Assembly: GCA_024734555.1 (NCBI GenBank)
Contig: JANPWX010000076.1
Location: 248,001 to 312,000, forward strand
Reading direction: 5' to 3'
Length of the DNA stretch: 64,000 nucleotides
Source of the DNA: Trochalopteron elliotii
Taxonomy: Eukaryota; Chordata; Aves; Passeriformes; Leiothrichidae
The position numbers were made by a program, and so were the translations under genes. The notes under the pieces were generated by a model, which did not search any database, was not told where the DNA came from, and saw only the letters and a program-made list of their open reading frames with translations. Shown one piece after another: positions 27,701 to 39,746 of the stretch (the first letter of the stretch is position 1; the number at the start of each line of letters is the position of its first letter).

Positions 27701-28074
27701 AAAATCAGGGTATATTTTAACAGAATATCAGCTTTATCTTTGAACATTCTAGCATTATTCTTTGCTATTTCATTTTTTAAATGAGGTTGTTAATTAATTT
27801 CTTCTCTATAACTGTTCAAGTTATTAAGGCATTTTAAACATGTGTCTGAAAAGACTTTGGTGTTACTAGCACTGCCCTGGTCACACTCTGCCTGGGTCAG
27901 CCAGCAAAGAAATATTCATAGCCTGGGAATGAGCCTTTCTGCTGCTGTCACACCCCAGACTGCTAAGTCCAACCCATCCAGCACATTCCCACCCTTTTTT
28001 CCCGTCTATGACTGAAACAGAAACTCGGTTTTTTTAGAAATCACTGGTATGTCCAGTGACTACATGATCATACC
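18773..28074. other. Intergenic DNA, nothing recognised
   Basis: Mostly AT-rich unique DNA with short ORFs that look random. A TTTG run lies at 24081-24102. A locally GC-rich stretch at about 21140-21430 generates several overlapping short frames on both strands, as expected from low stop-codon density, and none resembles a known protein. No RNA gene, LTR or CR1 copy was recognised. Confidence 0.55.
24081..24102 (+). repeat. (TTTG)n short repeat
   Basis: About five TTTG units in an otherwise unremarkable intergenic stretch. Confidence 0.8.
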
Positions 28075-28147
28075 TGCAACACTGATGTCAAGCTGAAGTT
28101 TTGCAAGTTAAAATCAACAGCTTTTCCCTCATCAACAGCATTGTCTA
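28075..28147 (-). mobile_element. Possible diverged CR1 reverse-transcriptase scrap
   Basis: On the minus strand one frame reads DNAVDEGKAVD, then a diverged stretch containing NFS. This resembles the CR1 RT region in which VDEGKAVD precedes the YLDFSKAFD motif. The nucleotide match is best over GATGAGGGAAAAGCTGTTGA (about 28127-28108) and ACTTCAGC (28098-28091). The catalytic-region motif is badly degraded and the segment is short, so the assignment is tentative. Confidence 0.35.
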
Positions 28148-28432
28148 CCTATTGCAGAGCAATAGTGACTTGAATAGGTCAGTCTCAAGCACCCATTCAT
28201 GTAATCTTTTATTTCTCCCATGAAAAGTAACCATAACTTGCCCAAGAAGAATGTTGCAGGTGTCTGGATCCAGCAGTCGTGCAACGTCTTCCTTTCTGTA
28301 GGCTTCTGTTACTCTAAGCTCATCCCTGAACACATTTAGCATCTTTTCAAAGCCACATAAAAAAATTTGCACACTGAAGTTTTTGATACAACAGTGGCAG
28401 CATGCTGAAGCATCAAGAGTTTGTAGTAACAT
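28145..28432 (-). CDS. Unrecognised 95-codon ORF, possibly a pseudogene or element remnant
   Basis: This minus-strand frame starts with a true ATG (28432-28430), runs 95 codons and ends at TAG. Unlike most frames in the window it has a balanced, globular-looking composition: a Cys-rich N-terminus (residues about 10-27), then a charged segment about 31-95 with ELRVTEAYRKEDVARLLDPD followed by a basic GRNKRLHEW patch. I do not recognise the family. It abuts a possible CR1 RT scrap on its 3' side, so it could be part of a larger decayed retroelement. It could also be a processed pseudogene fragment or chance. There is no visible promoter or partner gene. Confidence 0.2.
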   Translation of the reverse strand: MLLQTLDASACCHCCIKNFSVQIFLCGFEKMLNVFRDELRVTEAYRKEDVARLLDPDTCNILLGQVMVTFHGRNKRLHEWVLETDLFKSLLLCNR

Positions 28433-31400
28433 GCCTCCTTATCTAAGAAGATAGGAAGGCAGTTTCTTGATTTCAGTCCAGTTCACTCAACAGTTCTCAT
28501 TGGTCTTCTCATCTTTTGTTTCTCATCTCTGCTGTACACAGCTTCCATGGGACACATTTTGCTATGAAAAGTGACTCTTTTCACTACTTATCAACAGCAA
28601 AGTGAATTTTTGAAGTCAGAAATTATCTAACTTGTGAAAGTAAAGGTGACAAGCATGAGAAACTTAGACAGCATAATAAAAGCATGATAAATCATAAGAT
28701 ACAACTAAGATGCCCAGTTCAGCAAAGCCTTCCAGCATATGCTAACCTTGAAACACGTGCAAAAATTCACTGAGGCCAATTCTTCTTAAGCACTTTATTG
28801 GATGCAGAATAAATTTTAGAACACCATGAGTAACAAACACCAGCAACAGACATGTCACATGTTTAAAGATTTATTTATTAGCATTTACTAAAACTCTGTA
28901 TACAAAACAAGGTAATTTTGTCTTCATTATGTCCACAACTAATTATCCTGATGGTATCACTACAGTATTTGATGTAGTGCCCCAATTTTAGTCAGAGTAA
29001 AATAGCTGATAAAGCTAAACACAGACAACTTCTTCAGTCTGGCTGTACTTATATTCAAAAATGCCAGGGAAAATGGGAAAACCAAATTTGCTGTACCACT
29101 GACACATGATTCAGAAGTGTCATGGAAAAATGCAAAAGGTGAGAAGCACTAGTACTGTTTAAGGTTGGGTAGACCAAGAATGACTGATTAAGTGTAATCA
29201 CCAATGCACATTTTAAATTTATAATTATAGGAAAGGCTTTGCTGACGGATATTCACATACACTACATGTACATAGTCATTTTCTGTAATTGCTATTCCTT
29301 GAATTATGAAGACACATAGCTTCTCCTCAGTTTGGTTGATTTTTCAGTTTAATTCTGATTTCTAATGTATCAAGTATTTCTAATGTATCAAGCATTTTGA
29401 CACAATTCTTTTAAAGCATGTTCAGTTCCTTAGTTCAACAGTTCTTTTAAACTTTAACTCCTCACTTTTTTACTCTGGCTAGTTAGACGTTTCCTAAGAA
29501 CATTTATAAGAGGTTGAGGTCTAAATGAAAAAAACACGGAGGATGCCACATGAATAGGAAAACTCTGCTTCAGTTCCTTCAAACAAATTCCACCAGCTTC
29601 TGTTGAAATCATGAACTCACCAGTTTCTTTTTGAAAGCTGACACTCGTGAACCCCAACACTCCCCAGAAGCTTCATTTTATAAGATCTGATGAAGAATGA
29701 AAGAGCAAGGTCTCTAGATTTGTTTAATAGGTGAAGAGATAAGACCACACCAAAGTGTAAGTGGGAATTGCCAGGTTGCTGCAGAGTTTTTCAGTCTTGC
29801 AGCACTATTTATATGAGATTTCTTTCTCCTACAAGAAAACTGATGGGGGAGTTTTCTACAACTTGTTCAAACACTTCATGGAAAGGAGATTAGTTTGGCT
29901 TTAATTTAACCAACTAAATTGAGTGTTATTACTGGAAACAGCTCTAAGCTTTTCAATTCCCCTAATGAGGTCCAAACTTCTATGGATGCTATCACCTGAG
30001 ACTACTGTAATATTTTATTTGGATTTAAATCTTTAACTTGGCAGCACTGCTGTGTCTCCGTGGACACCTCTCATTTTAGTTTTATATTCTCCCAGGTGGT
30101 TGATTACTTATCCCCGTAACAGGATTCCTTTTCATATTGAGGAAGCTCCGACCTCCATTCCAGCACTGTACTGAAATTTTAGCAGACACGGGATGTTGTT
30201 TTTTGTTTTGTTTCACTATCAAGCCCAAACAACCCATTATATTGGATTTATTTGACAGATATTTCAAGGCACTTCAATTTGCTGAGTTTCTTTGATTCTT
30301 AATGTTGTTTGGAACTAATCTCTTCTGCTAACATGAAAGCAAACTAAGAGCCAAGATTTTTATGGGAGACAGGAAACGTATATTTAAAGTAGGGCTGTGT
30401 TATCTTTTACAGCTACAACAAAGGGAATATAGACCCAAATATACCCCCAAGTGACATATTTGATTTTTTAACTTGTTTTAAGTATAAATATTCTTGGAAT
30501 ATTTATATGGTATCAGCAAGAGCATTAAAATCTGCTTAGAACCACAACTCCAAAGTAGCATTACTGTCTGCTAACCTGCCCAGAACTGTAATGAATACCT
30601 GATCAGTTGGAAATGTTATTTCACAGAAGAAATTTCCCTTTGTTGAACACTTGCCCTCTGTTTTATGTTTACAAATAGAAAACTGGGAAAAACAAAACCA
30701 ACACCTAGGCAATCTTTTCAACAAAGTTATTTATGTATATTAAAATACCTTCTCATGCTAGAAATAGAAAGACTATTTCTTGACATGGATGTCATTCTGT
30801 GTGACAGACCTCACTAAAATAGTTCTCTTAGGCAATGTAGAGAGAAATAGCATTATACTGTCCAAAGAATCTTCTTTCAACCTAGGAATAAAATATGTTT
30901 ATTTAGCCTAATTGGTCCCCATGAGATATTGAGGTTAGGTTGATTTCTACACAGTGCTGTTAAGATCTTTATGCAATAATTGTTTCTTGAGATGCATGAT
31001 TTGTGAATAGTAGGTCTGAAAATGAGAGAAAGCAAGATTGAGCTCACTAAAGAAATACAGTTGACAGCACAATGTTTCTACAAGAGACATGAGTTAAGGG
31101 AAACAAGTTTGACAATGTTTATGTTTTCTGCCTGATAAAAGGATTAAGAAACAACAGCATAAAACCCAAATCCAAAATAAAGGGCAATTTCCAACAAGTT
31201 ACAAAATAATTTGCTTGTATCAGCATATCATTTCAATAGTACAGTGGGCATCCTCAAACTACACAATATGAGAAAGACCATCCTTCAAAACATAATTTGC
31301 TATTTCATATGCAATCCAAGAATTTAGAATTTTCAGGGTAGTGTGAGGGTACTGACATTATTCTGTGAGAGACAGTTCTTGCAAGAACACAATCTCTTTC

Positions 31401-32456
31401 TAAGGCTCAAAAGAAGCTAGAGAGAAAACAGCATAGTTAAATTCCACCCGTATATCATTATCTTTTTGCCTGATGCCAAAAAATACTGAGGTGCCCTCAG
31501 ATACTGTCAGGATGTCTCCTTCGTCAAGCAAAACATTGTACCTGAAACAAATTTATGCTGAGAACATTCATTCTTTTATTCTGAGTCAGCCCAATTTTCC
31601 TTCTGCAGAACTGCATATCCAGTTCTCTCACTGGAGCCACCAGATCAGATTCATCCAGATTAGAAATATATACATACATCTGAGCTGGGTTACCCCACCC
31701 ACTGGCAGCAGACTTTGAAAGACAGAACATGTATTGTGCCTAAGAAAGCCTGTGCAGGGAGCAGCACGCAGTGGCTGACAGAGATGCATGAAATGGGGAG
31801 TGATGAATCCAGCCTGATCCAGCCTTCCTGTCTCTGGCCACAGACCCATGGTTGGAGGGCAGCGTGCTCACTCCTGCTGTGGGGAACTGTGTGCCCTCCC
31901 TGGCAGACCTGGGATGTGTAAATACATTTCCTGAGCACATTTGCCCAGAAGAACCATGGAGATTATATAACTTATGGGCAAGAAAGATTTTCTAAAGGCC
32001 TGTGAAAGAATTTCTCATGAGGACTAAAGTCACATTCTGACTCCAAAATGCCTTTCCTTACCAATTCCTCCTCACTAGAATGTCAAATCCCTTACTCCAG
32101 AGCACCACACAGCAAGACTCATTCAAAGAAAAGATCCCACATTTTATTTTTAAAAAACATAGAACAAATGATTAATTTTCCCAAACCTTCTTAGCCAAAA
32201 AATTTTCAAATATTTTGGCCTGAGGCACAGCCAGGATATAAAACAGTACCTCGAAAAAAGTGTTACAGTTCAGAAAATCATAAGGAAATGAAAAATGGGG
32301 GTTAGAACTTGTGGGAATCCAGTCTGGAGAAGACAGGCTTTGTGCTGGCCACAGAGTGGACATCAAGTCCTAGAAAGCAGGAGGCCTAGGTGAGAGACAT
32401 CCAGCTAGCTTAGGGTGAGAAGCAAAGGACTGTGGGACTGATTATGCAAAGAAGAG
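28433..32456. other. Intergenic DNA, nothing firm recognised
   Basis: AT-rich unique DNA. A small imperfect tandem duplication lies at 29358-29392 (17-bp word repeated with period 18). A GC-richer patch at about 31700-31930 produces overlapping short frames on both strands. No protein family, RNA gene or transposon signature was recognised. Confidence 0.5.
29358..29392 (+). repeat. Two-copy tandem duplication, period 18
   Basis: The word ATTTCTAATGTATCAAG occurs at 29358-29374 and again at 29376-29392, separated by one base. This is a recent small local duplication or slippage product. Confidence 0.85.
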
Positions 32457-32842
32457 TGATGTAATGATCTCTGATTGGTTAGAACCCTTCTAGAATTCTC
32501 CATCTGAGACTATATGTGCTTGTACTCACCCCGAGTTCAGGGTCCTCTGGAGCGCAATATAAACCTGCACCTGTCTTCTGTAGCAGCTATAGGAGTTCGG
32601 ATTGCGTTTTATGTTGCGCCCTTGTTTGCACACCTTTTATTTCTCCTGATATCAAACTTCATGTTTCTAGTTCTCCAGTTGCTCCTGTCCCTTTATTATA
32701 TACACCACACAACCAAGCCATCCTCAAGGCTCTGAGTCAGTGAGTTTTCCGTGCTCCCTCAGACCCACGAAGGCATTGTGGGCCTTTTCCCAGCCGCCGC
32801 ATGCCGGGCCTGGAAGGTAAGACCGACGGCTGGACTGCGACA
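32457..32842 (+). mobile_element. Candidate solo LTR with promoter elements and splice donor
   Basis: A CpG-containing, roughly 386-bp block stands out from AT-rich surroundings. It can be read as TG...CA (TGATGTAATG start, CTGCGACA end) flanked by AGAG on both sides, compatible with a 4-bp target-site duplication, although this short purine repeat is weak evidence. Inside, in retroviral order on the plus strand, are an inverted CCAAT box (ATTGG at 32474-32478), a TATAAA box at 32558-32563 and a strong splice donor AAG|GTAAGA with the cut after 32816. I saw no AATAAA signal. It could instead be a host promoter with a non-coding first exon. No coding frame of interest is present. Confidence 0.4.
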
Positions 32843-34629
32843 AGAGCTGGCAATATTAAAAGAATGGGTGATTTAACTAGTCTCAGTAATAAATAATTTA
32901 CATAATATCTGGGATTTTTTTTTTAAGTCACAAGGACACATCAACAAACTAACAGTTAATTAAAGCAAACTGAGGTCCAAGTATTTTTCTGTTTGGAAAC
33001 TTTCTACTGACACTCAGTAGTTCATCTGTTCCATGGATAGAAACCAATAAAATAAGTTTAGCTGGAGTTAAGGTCTTTTACACCCTTTTGCTTTCCACTG
33101 ACCTTTTCAGAATACATTCTACCACCTTCAGCCTGTGAGGTAGCTGGGTTTTGCAGTATTTCCAGCCTGCAGATGATATTGAAGCCAAGTTTGGATGAAA
33201 AACATTCACAGTGAACAATTGCATTATCAGCTGTGTAGTTAGCCTGATGCTGAGAAACACTTAAGAAAAAATAAGTCAAAGCACAGATCCATATTTACAT
33301 AAATGCATGTATACAAGAGAGAGGGAGATTTCTATATCTATGTATATGTGCAGTGCACATTTCCTGCATTATTCAATGAAGATTACAGCTGTTGGAGCTG
33401 CAAATGTCCTAGGAAGAGCTTGCAAAACAAGAATGTCTTGTCACAGTGCTGTACCTAAGCCACGTTAAACTGAATACCCATGTAAATACTAGCCAAAACT
33501 ATTACAAGGTAAAAAAACCCTCATCAACTCAATATGTTACCCAATACAAAGCACTTAAAATACAAATATTATATTATATGTGCAGTCTCAAAACATGGTA
33601 CATATTACAATGGAAACATTGTATACAATGGCATTTGCTTCAGTTTTGTTGCACTTTTGCAGCTTCATTTACATAGATTTTTTTTTATACAGAAGTTTCT
33701 ATAAGCATTTCTGATTTCAATGCCACGTAAGTAATGAGAGACTTTTGCAACAAACCCTTGCAATTTAAAATTACTTATTTACTTACTTTTTCACTTACTA
33801 ATTTACTTATTACTTGCTTTATTTGTAGAGAGAGAGATTTGGGCTGTATACTTAAAGGAATCTGGATAATGTATGATTGATAAACTTGTAATAAATAAAA
33901 TCTCTGTACTTGTGGGCAAAACATAATATACAAGTTCAGTAATTCTGTATGTTGTTCAAATTGCTAAATATTCTGGTCCAAAGTATCTTCTGCCATCTAG
34001 TGGGAAAAGCGACTCACAAGCAGCCGTCAGGCTCCCTGCTTCCATGCTGCTCCGAAAAGCCACGGATTAATACTGGCACTGACTGGAAAAGCAAGTATAA
34101 CTGCTTTAGCACAAACACAGGCTCACTTCAGAAATCTTCTTTGAGGTTAAATACCCACCCAGAAAATTTGTCATTAATATTGGATTCTATAAATGCAAGA
34201 TTTAAACATTGGATGGGTTTATTACCATAGCTTTATCACTTGAAGTACTTCAGAGCATAATTAAAGTTAAGCATATCAAGTATGTTCCAAGGACCAAAGC
34301 AACATAATATCAGGCAATCTGAAGGAGGAATTCAAAATAATAGCTTCAGTTTCAACTAAAAGCCTGAGATGGTTTGCTGTCAAAATGCAAAGGATTTTGG
34401 GACAGTGTACCTATATACTGGTTAGAACCTCTTCCAAGTAATGGTTACAGTGCTTTCAAGAACCCTCCCACTTTCTTGTAGATTATTGCATTCAGTTAAT
34501 TCCACCTAAGAAAATAATTACTCCAGTATATAACAAGATGAGAGTTTTACAACCTTTAGTCCAAACAAAGCCAGAAGATATCATAATTGTAGCATAGCTA
34601 AGAATTAGTTTTCCTCTTAGCTGGTCATC
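32843..34629. other. Intergenic DNA with a degenerate tetranucleotide repeat
   Basis: Unique AT-rich DNA. The only structured item is the TTAC-type tract at 33771-33836, listed separately. No gene was recognised. Confidence 0.55.
33771..33836 (+). repeat. Degenerate (TTAC)n repeat followed by (GA)n
   Basis: Repeated TTACTTA and ACTTACT words with substitutions run to about 33825 and are followed by a short GAGAGAGA run. This is an old, interrupted microsatellite. Confidence 0.8.
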
Positions 34630-34940
34630 ACAGAATCAGTTAGGTTGGAAAAGACCTCTGAGATCACTGAGTCCAATCTATGACCAAACACCACCTTGTC
34701 AACTAGACTATGGCACTGAGTGTACATCCAGTCAGACATTTCCAGAGAAAAGGCTCCAAGAACCTCTCTTCCAATGCCTAATCACCATTTCAATGAAGAA
34801 ATTCTTCCCAATATCCAATTTAAGTGCCCCCTGGCACAGTTTAAAACTGTGTCCTCTGGTCCTATCACTGGTTCCCTAGGAGAAAAGGCCAACCCCCACA
34901 TGGCTACCACCTTTCAGGTAGTTATAGATGCCTTTCAAGG
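34630..34940 (-). mobile_element. CR1 LINE 3' UTR fragment
   Basis: The segment begins with ACAGAATCAGTTAGGTTGGA followed by AAAGACCTCTGAGATCA, the inverted CR1 3' end. It continues with the usual CR1 3' UTR landmarks, including the tracts around GAAATTCTTCCCAATATCCA and CTGGTCCTATCACTGGTTCC. It ends near the CTTTCAGGTAGTTATAGA tract, so it is a 5'-truncated copy of about 310 bp. The ORFs overlapping it are antisense artefacts. Confidence 0.92.
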
Positions 34941-35625
34941 GATTCAGTATCTCAGATACACAAATCAGAACTGTCAGTCCTGAGACTTGTATTCTTGTAT
35001 TTACATTCATAGTCACAATCTTGACCTTAAAGTGTAGACTGGAAAGCTGTATTGGGGACTTTTGCTGGAGAAAAGTGGCAGGAACCCAATAGACCTCCCC
35101 CAACACTCCTCCACATTCCCACTGTGTAGCAATAAAGGAAATTACAGCTTAACTCATTAAAGACTGTCCACAGAGAAGGGCCAAGCCTAGATTCAGGAGC
35201 TCTGAATTTAGCAGAGAAGGGTTGTTCTGATTTACATCTGACTATGAAGAATCACAGATCAGGCCTATCTAAACCACAGATTTTATCCTCATTGTGCCAC
35301 TGACTAGAGACGTGTTATTTCTCTGAACACTGAGAGGTGTTATTTCTCACTGATACCAGAACTGGGCCAAATTCCATCCACAAGGCCACACCTGCAGGAT
35401 GAAAGTGTAAGAGACCCTGTCTGTTGTCACAGCAACAGCCATTAGTAAAGAGTTAGTATGGCAGGCTGGCCCCAACCCTCACACACACTTCCATGATTAT
35501 TCCCTGAGCCAGCAGGACCAGGGACAGAATAGAACAAACTGGAGTGAGAAAGCCCATGGATTGAGAGGAAGGCAGGGAGACCAATTACCAAGCACTGTCC
35601 TGGGCAAAATGGATTCAACCTGGGG

Positions 35626-35682
35626 AATTTAATTAATTAAATAATTTAAATAATTAAATAATTAAATAATTAAATAATTAAT
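35626..35682 (+). repeat. Period-8 AT-only tandem repeat
   Basis: Several uninterrupted copies of TTAAATAA follow a short AATTAATTAA lead-in. The tract sits immediately before a GC-rich probable repeat. Confidence 0.9.
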
Positions 35683-35769
35683 GTCAATTAAAAAAACCAC
35701 ATTTAATAACTGATCCAGAAAACGTGGGGAAAAGGCAAAAATAAAAAGAGCGAAAAAAACCCCATCATC

Positions 35770-36310
35770 ATCTCCCTGTCTCAGCTCCTTTTCAGGCACC
35801 TCTCCTCTCCACAGCTGGTCTCCATGTCACTTCTTCCCTCCAGTCCTGTGTTCTCTGTCCTTGTTCTTGCCATGGTCCCTTCACTGCCTTTAGAGGAGGT
35901 GATGGGTGACAGAGGGGATGGGGCTCAGTTTGCAGTGGTTCCTCTCTGCCAATTCTATCTTCTTTCGGCTTGCCCATGCTCTGGCATGTCCCCTCCATGG
36001 GCTGGAGTGCCTCTGGGGTGTGCCTGTTCTGCCACAGTGTATCTCTTACTCCTCTGACCTTGCGCTCCCTCTGTTGTTCTTTCCTCGGTTTCCTGCTCCT
36101 CCTCTCTCCTCATCTCCCCATCCCCCTGGATGTCCCACAGTGTTTTCTCCCTTCTTGAATATCTTCCCCCATGGAGCCCCCACAGCGGCCTGGCTCAGCC
36201 GTGCCCTGCGGTGGGTGGTTAGATCCGGCTGGAACCAGCTGTGTCTGGCTGGAACCGGTTGTGTCTGGCCTCCCCTCACGGAGCTCCGCAGCCATCACTG
36301 GGAGTCTAAT
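35770..36310. mobile_element. GC- and pyrimidine-rich block, probable retrovirus-derived interspersed repeat
   Basis: This block of about 540 bp has sharply different composition from both flanks: C/T-rich with several CpGs. Near its right end is a repeated GGCTGGAACC word (about 36228-36237 and 36249-36258) with GTGTCTGGC nearby. From memory it resembles a GC-rich interspersed repeat common in songbird assemblies that I associate with endogenous retroviruses, but no boundaries, duplicated target site or protein motif could be confirmed. Open frames of 60-140 codons on both strands are explained by high GC and have no recognisable product. Confidence 0.4.
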
Positions 36311-39300
36311 ATCAATCTAGATTGCAATTAGCTACCTTTTATGATATTGAAAGTAGCAGTAAAGGAAATCATATATACTACATGGGAAGGTCATTGCAGT
36401 AAAAATAGAATTAATCCTAGAGTAAGGCTAACCATACATGTGTAGGCTGCATTATTTGTTTTTCCTCAGTGGGATCCCTAGTAACTAAAAGCAACAGGGA
36501 AATATTTGTTTATTGTTCCTGTCTGGCTCAAACCCCCAGGTTTTTAAGTGACACAATGGTACAAGCATTTACTCTAAATCTTGCAAACAAATGTAAAAAC
36601 ATCAATGAAAACATCAATGAAAAAAATCAAATATACTGGTGAACTATTTTCTTCTGGGTGATAAAATATCTCTGCCTCAGGTATGACAGCAGAATCCAGC
36701 TCTCTTCTCTACGGCCATCCTGTCAGTTCTCTAATTCTGAAACAGGGACAAGAAAAACACTTGAATTTAACTTTTTAAGTCCATGTGTACTCCACAGCTC
36801 TACAGCTCCCCAGGAACAATTCTGTTTCAAGTGGCCATGTAGGGATGAAGGCAAGCAGGTTCAGTGGAAGCACACCAGAACACAACTTGAGTTAGCATCA
36901 AACATTCAGATGAGGATTACCCAACTGCCCTGAATGCCAAGGGGAAAGAAGAGATGAAACAAACTGTTCTATATTGACATCTGATTTTCTTCTATCAGAA
37001 AATGATTGGGACAAAAAGGAAGGCCTAGCCAAAGCTGCATTAGCTTATGTCTCAAAGCTGCCATCCTCTCAAAAGTCATACAGATAGGTACGCTTTCCAC
37101 TAAGGAGCTTCTCAAGCAATTTACAATTACTGTCATTTACAGACGTAACATTATATAAAACACCCAATTTGTTAGTGGACCTTAAAGCTATGGACTTGTT
37201 CAGAGCATACCAAGAGCCAAAGGTCAGCACTGAAATATTTGAGAGATTCATCTGGTGTGTGAATACCTGCTACAGATGGTACAGCTCATGCTTGATTTAG
37301 AGCAGAGACTCAACTGCTCATCTCCCACATCCACAGTGAGCACTTATTACTGTTTGCTATTTGTCACTGGCAAAAAACCCTAGACATAAGCTACCTATGC
37401 AGCTGGCCTGAACTAGGACTTTAACTCCAGAAGAAGAAATACAGAGGAGGAGAGATCTGGATCTGGCACTAACACAGCAGATTAGGAACAGCACTGTAAT
37501 ATTAATGTTACTTAAAGATATAGATCAAGATGAATTTACAGCTAAAACTGCTAGCAAAGCACAAAAGGGAATCCAATTTCAGCATAAAGTCTGTAGAAAA
37601 AATACCATTATTTTAAATATTTTCAGATCCATTAAGACTTTTATTTGGTTAAACTTTCAACCATAAATGAATTGAACTAACTTGCCGTTCAAGGTCAATT
37701 ACAAATTTTTAAGCGAGAAGTACAAATACTATTCTCAAATAACACAATGACAGGTGGAGGCCACAAACATTTTTTTCCCCTGACAACTAAGTAGAAACAA
37801 CAACAAAAAAATAACCAAACAAAACAAACCAACAAATAAAAGGCCCCAAAATAATAGAAACAACTAGTTTATTCCATGACCTGGAAGTTCTTTCAATTTA
37901 TGCAACATGTTTCTAGACGAACATGTCACTTCAATTTTCTATTCCCCTGAGAGCATTGTTAAATGTAAGTGTTGCAACTGTGTCTGATATGTTGCACAGC
38001 TTCATAAGAATTTTCAAATGTATTGAAATTGACCAAGAAGAAAAGTGTGGAAACAGAAATCAAGACTTCATGGCTTCCCTTAGCTTCTGCCCCAGATGAA
38101 AAGCAGTCAAGCAAGAAAATAAAATGCATCAGTTTATGTCTTGATTAACTTGGTATGATTGCATGGGTATATAGGAAAAAAAGAGATTGCTGTCTCATTC
38201 ATAAATTATAATGTGATCACAGAATTAGAGATAATGTTGTAAATCATTCTGATGAAGCAGAAATAAAAGTCTATACTTGGTCTTAAAACTGATTTTTTTT
38301 CTTGATAATTTTGCCTGATCAAACAGCTCTAATTTTTCTTATTTACATTTATAATTAAACAGCTCCAATTTGTATTAAGTTTTCCTCCTTATTTTTCCTG
38401 ACTCACCAGCAATCAGGTTCAAAGCATAGTTTAACAGGGATAAGATAAAGATCTCACAGTGAGATGGGGGTCTAAGGAGTCTTCCTTCCTACATCAGAAA
38501 GTGCAAACCATTGCTGTCTTCCCACACTTGTGCAACCATATCTTTATATTCCCATATAGAGCCAGAACTAGTTTCCCTTGAAGTATTAATTATACCAAAA
38601 GAGAACTTTAAAAAATCAAGACAACTCTAGCTTTCTGCACCATGTGCCAAAATGTTTCTCTGTGTTGAAAATGGCCATCTTTTTAAGGGTCAGGTTTCTA
38701 CTCTGAGTTTTAATTTGACTGCAGCAAACAATTTCAGGATAAATAATAGGCAAAATTTCAAAATCCAATCTACTAGAAGTTTACCTTAGACAATTATTTT
38801 TTCTAAAGAGATTGCAATAACTATTTTGTAGTTTTTTATTTATGCTGTGCGTACTCTAGCATACACATAATAAATAGTAATAACCACTAAAAGCAAGAGC
38901 ATGAACTGACCTCTAAGCTCCACAAGAGTCAGACTGAACAAGAGCTGGTCATAACTGCATTTTTAATTACATTCACTTTTTAATTACCATTTAATCAAAC
39001 AAATGTCTTTTATACTACTGCCCACATCCTCTTAAGCAATCAGTGAAATTTTTTATATACAACCTTACCAAAAAGGTCATAACAAAAGTAAGCCATTAAG
39101 TTATCACAGTTAAGTCTGGAAGTAATTATGTAAAGCCAAACAAATCTTGACAGATGAATTAAACAAATCAGAGTTCATTGTTAGAAGAACTAGAGCCTGA
39201 CCCAGTAACCTCATGTGTTTGTTCCTCAGATTCCATGAGAAGAGAAAAAGAGGTCCTCAGAAACCCAAGATAAGAAAGATTAGTACTAAACATGTTTATT

Positions 39301-39690
39301 AGCATGGCAGTCTTTCATGACCAAGGAGAGCTGAGCTCCATTGTAGAGGCACAGAGAAGCATGTATAGTGCCATTGTTAGAAAGTCACTCAGCTAGATTA
39401 CCTTAAATTTATCCAAACTAGAAATCAACTGTTAAAAAAGAGGTGACTTTTGAAAACTTCATTAGAAAAATTAAAAAAAAAAAAATCTTCACGTGGAAAT
39501 TCAGAACCAATCCTAAAATTTTTCTTGTGGGTCCCTTTCAGCTGAGAATATTCTGTGGTTCTATGACTGCTCCAGTTCTCATCAGACTGGATACAATTGG
39601 GGTTTGGAAAGCTGTGAGTTTCTGATTGTTTTGAAGAGACTTTAGAATTTTATTTACACTTCAGAAAAATGTATGTATTTAAGAAAGGGG

Positions 39691-39746
39691 GTTTTTGTTT
39701 GTTTTGTTTGTGGGGTTTATTTTTTGTTTGTTTGTTTGTTTGTTTC
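39691..39746 (+). repeat. (GTTT)n microsatellite
   Basis: Two runs of GTTT units are separated by a GTGGGG interruption. The second run has about five perfect units (39726-39745). Confidence 0.88.

Noticed and set aside
35906..36331. 141-codon frame on the plus strand
   Set aside because: It starts with GTG inside a GC-rich probable repeat. Several overlapping frames exist on both strands, which is typical of composition and not coding.
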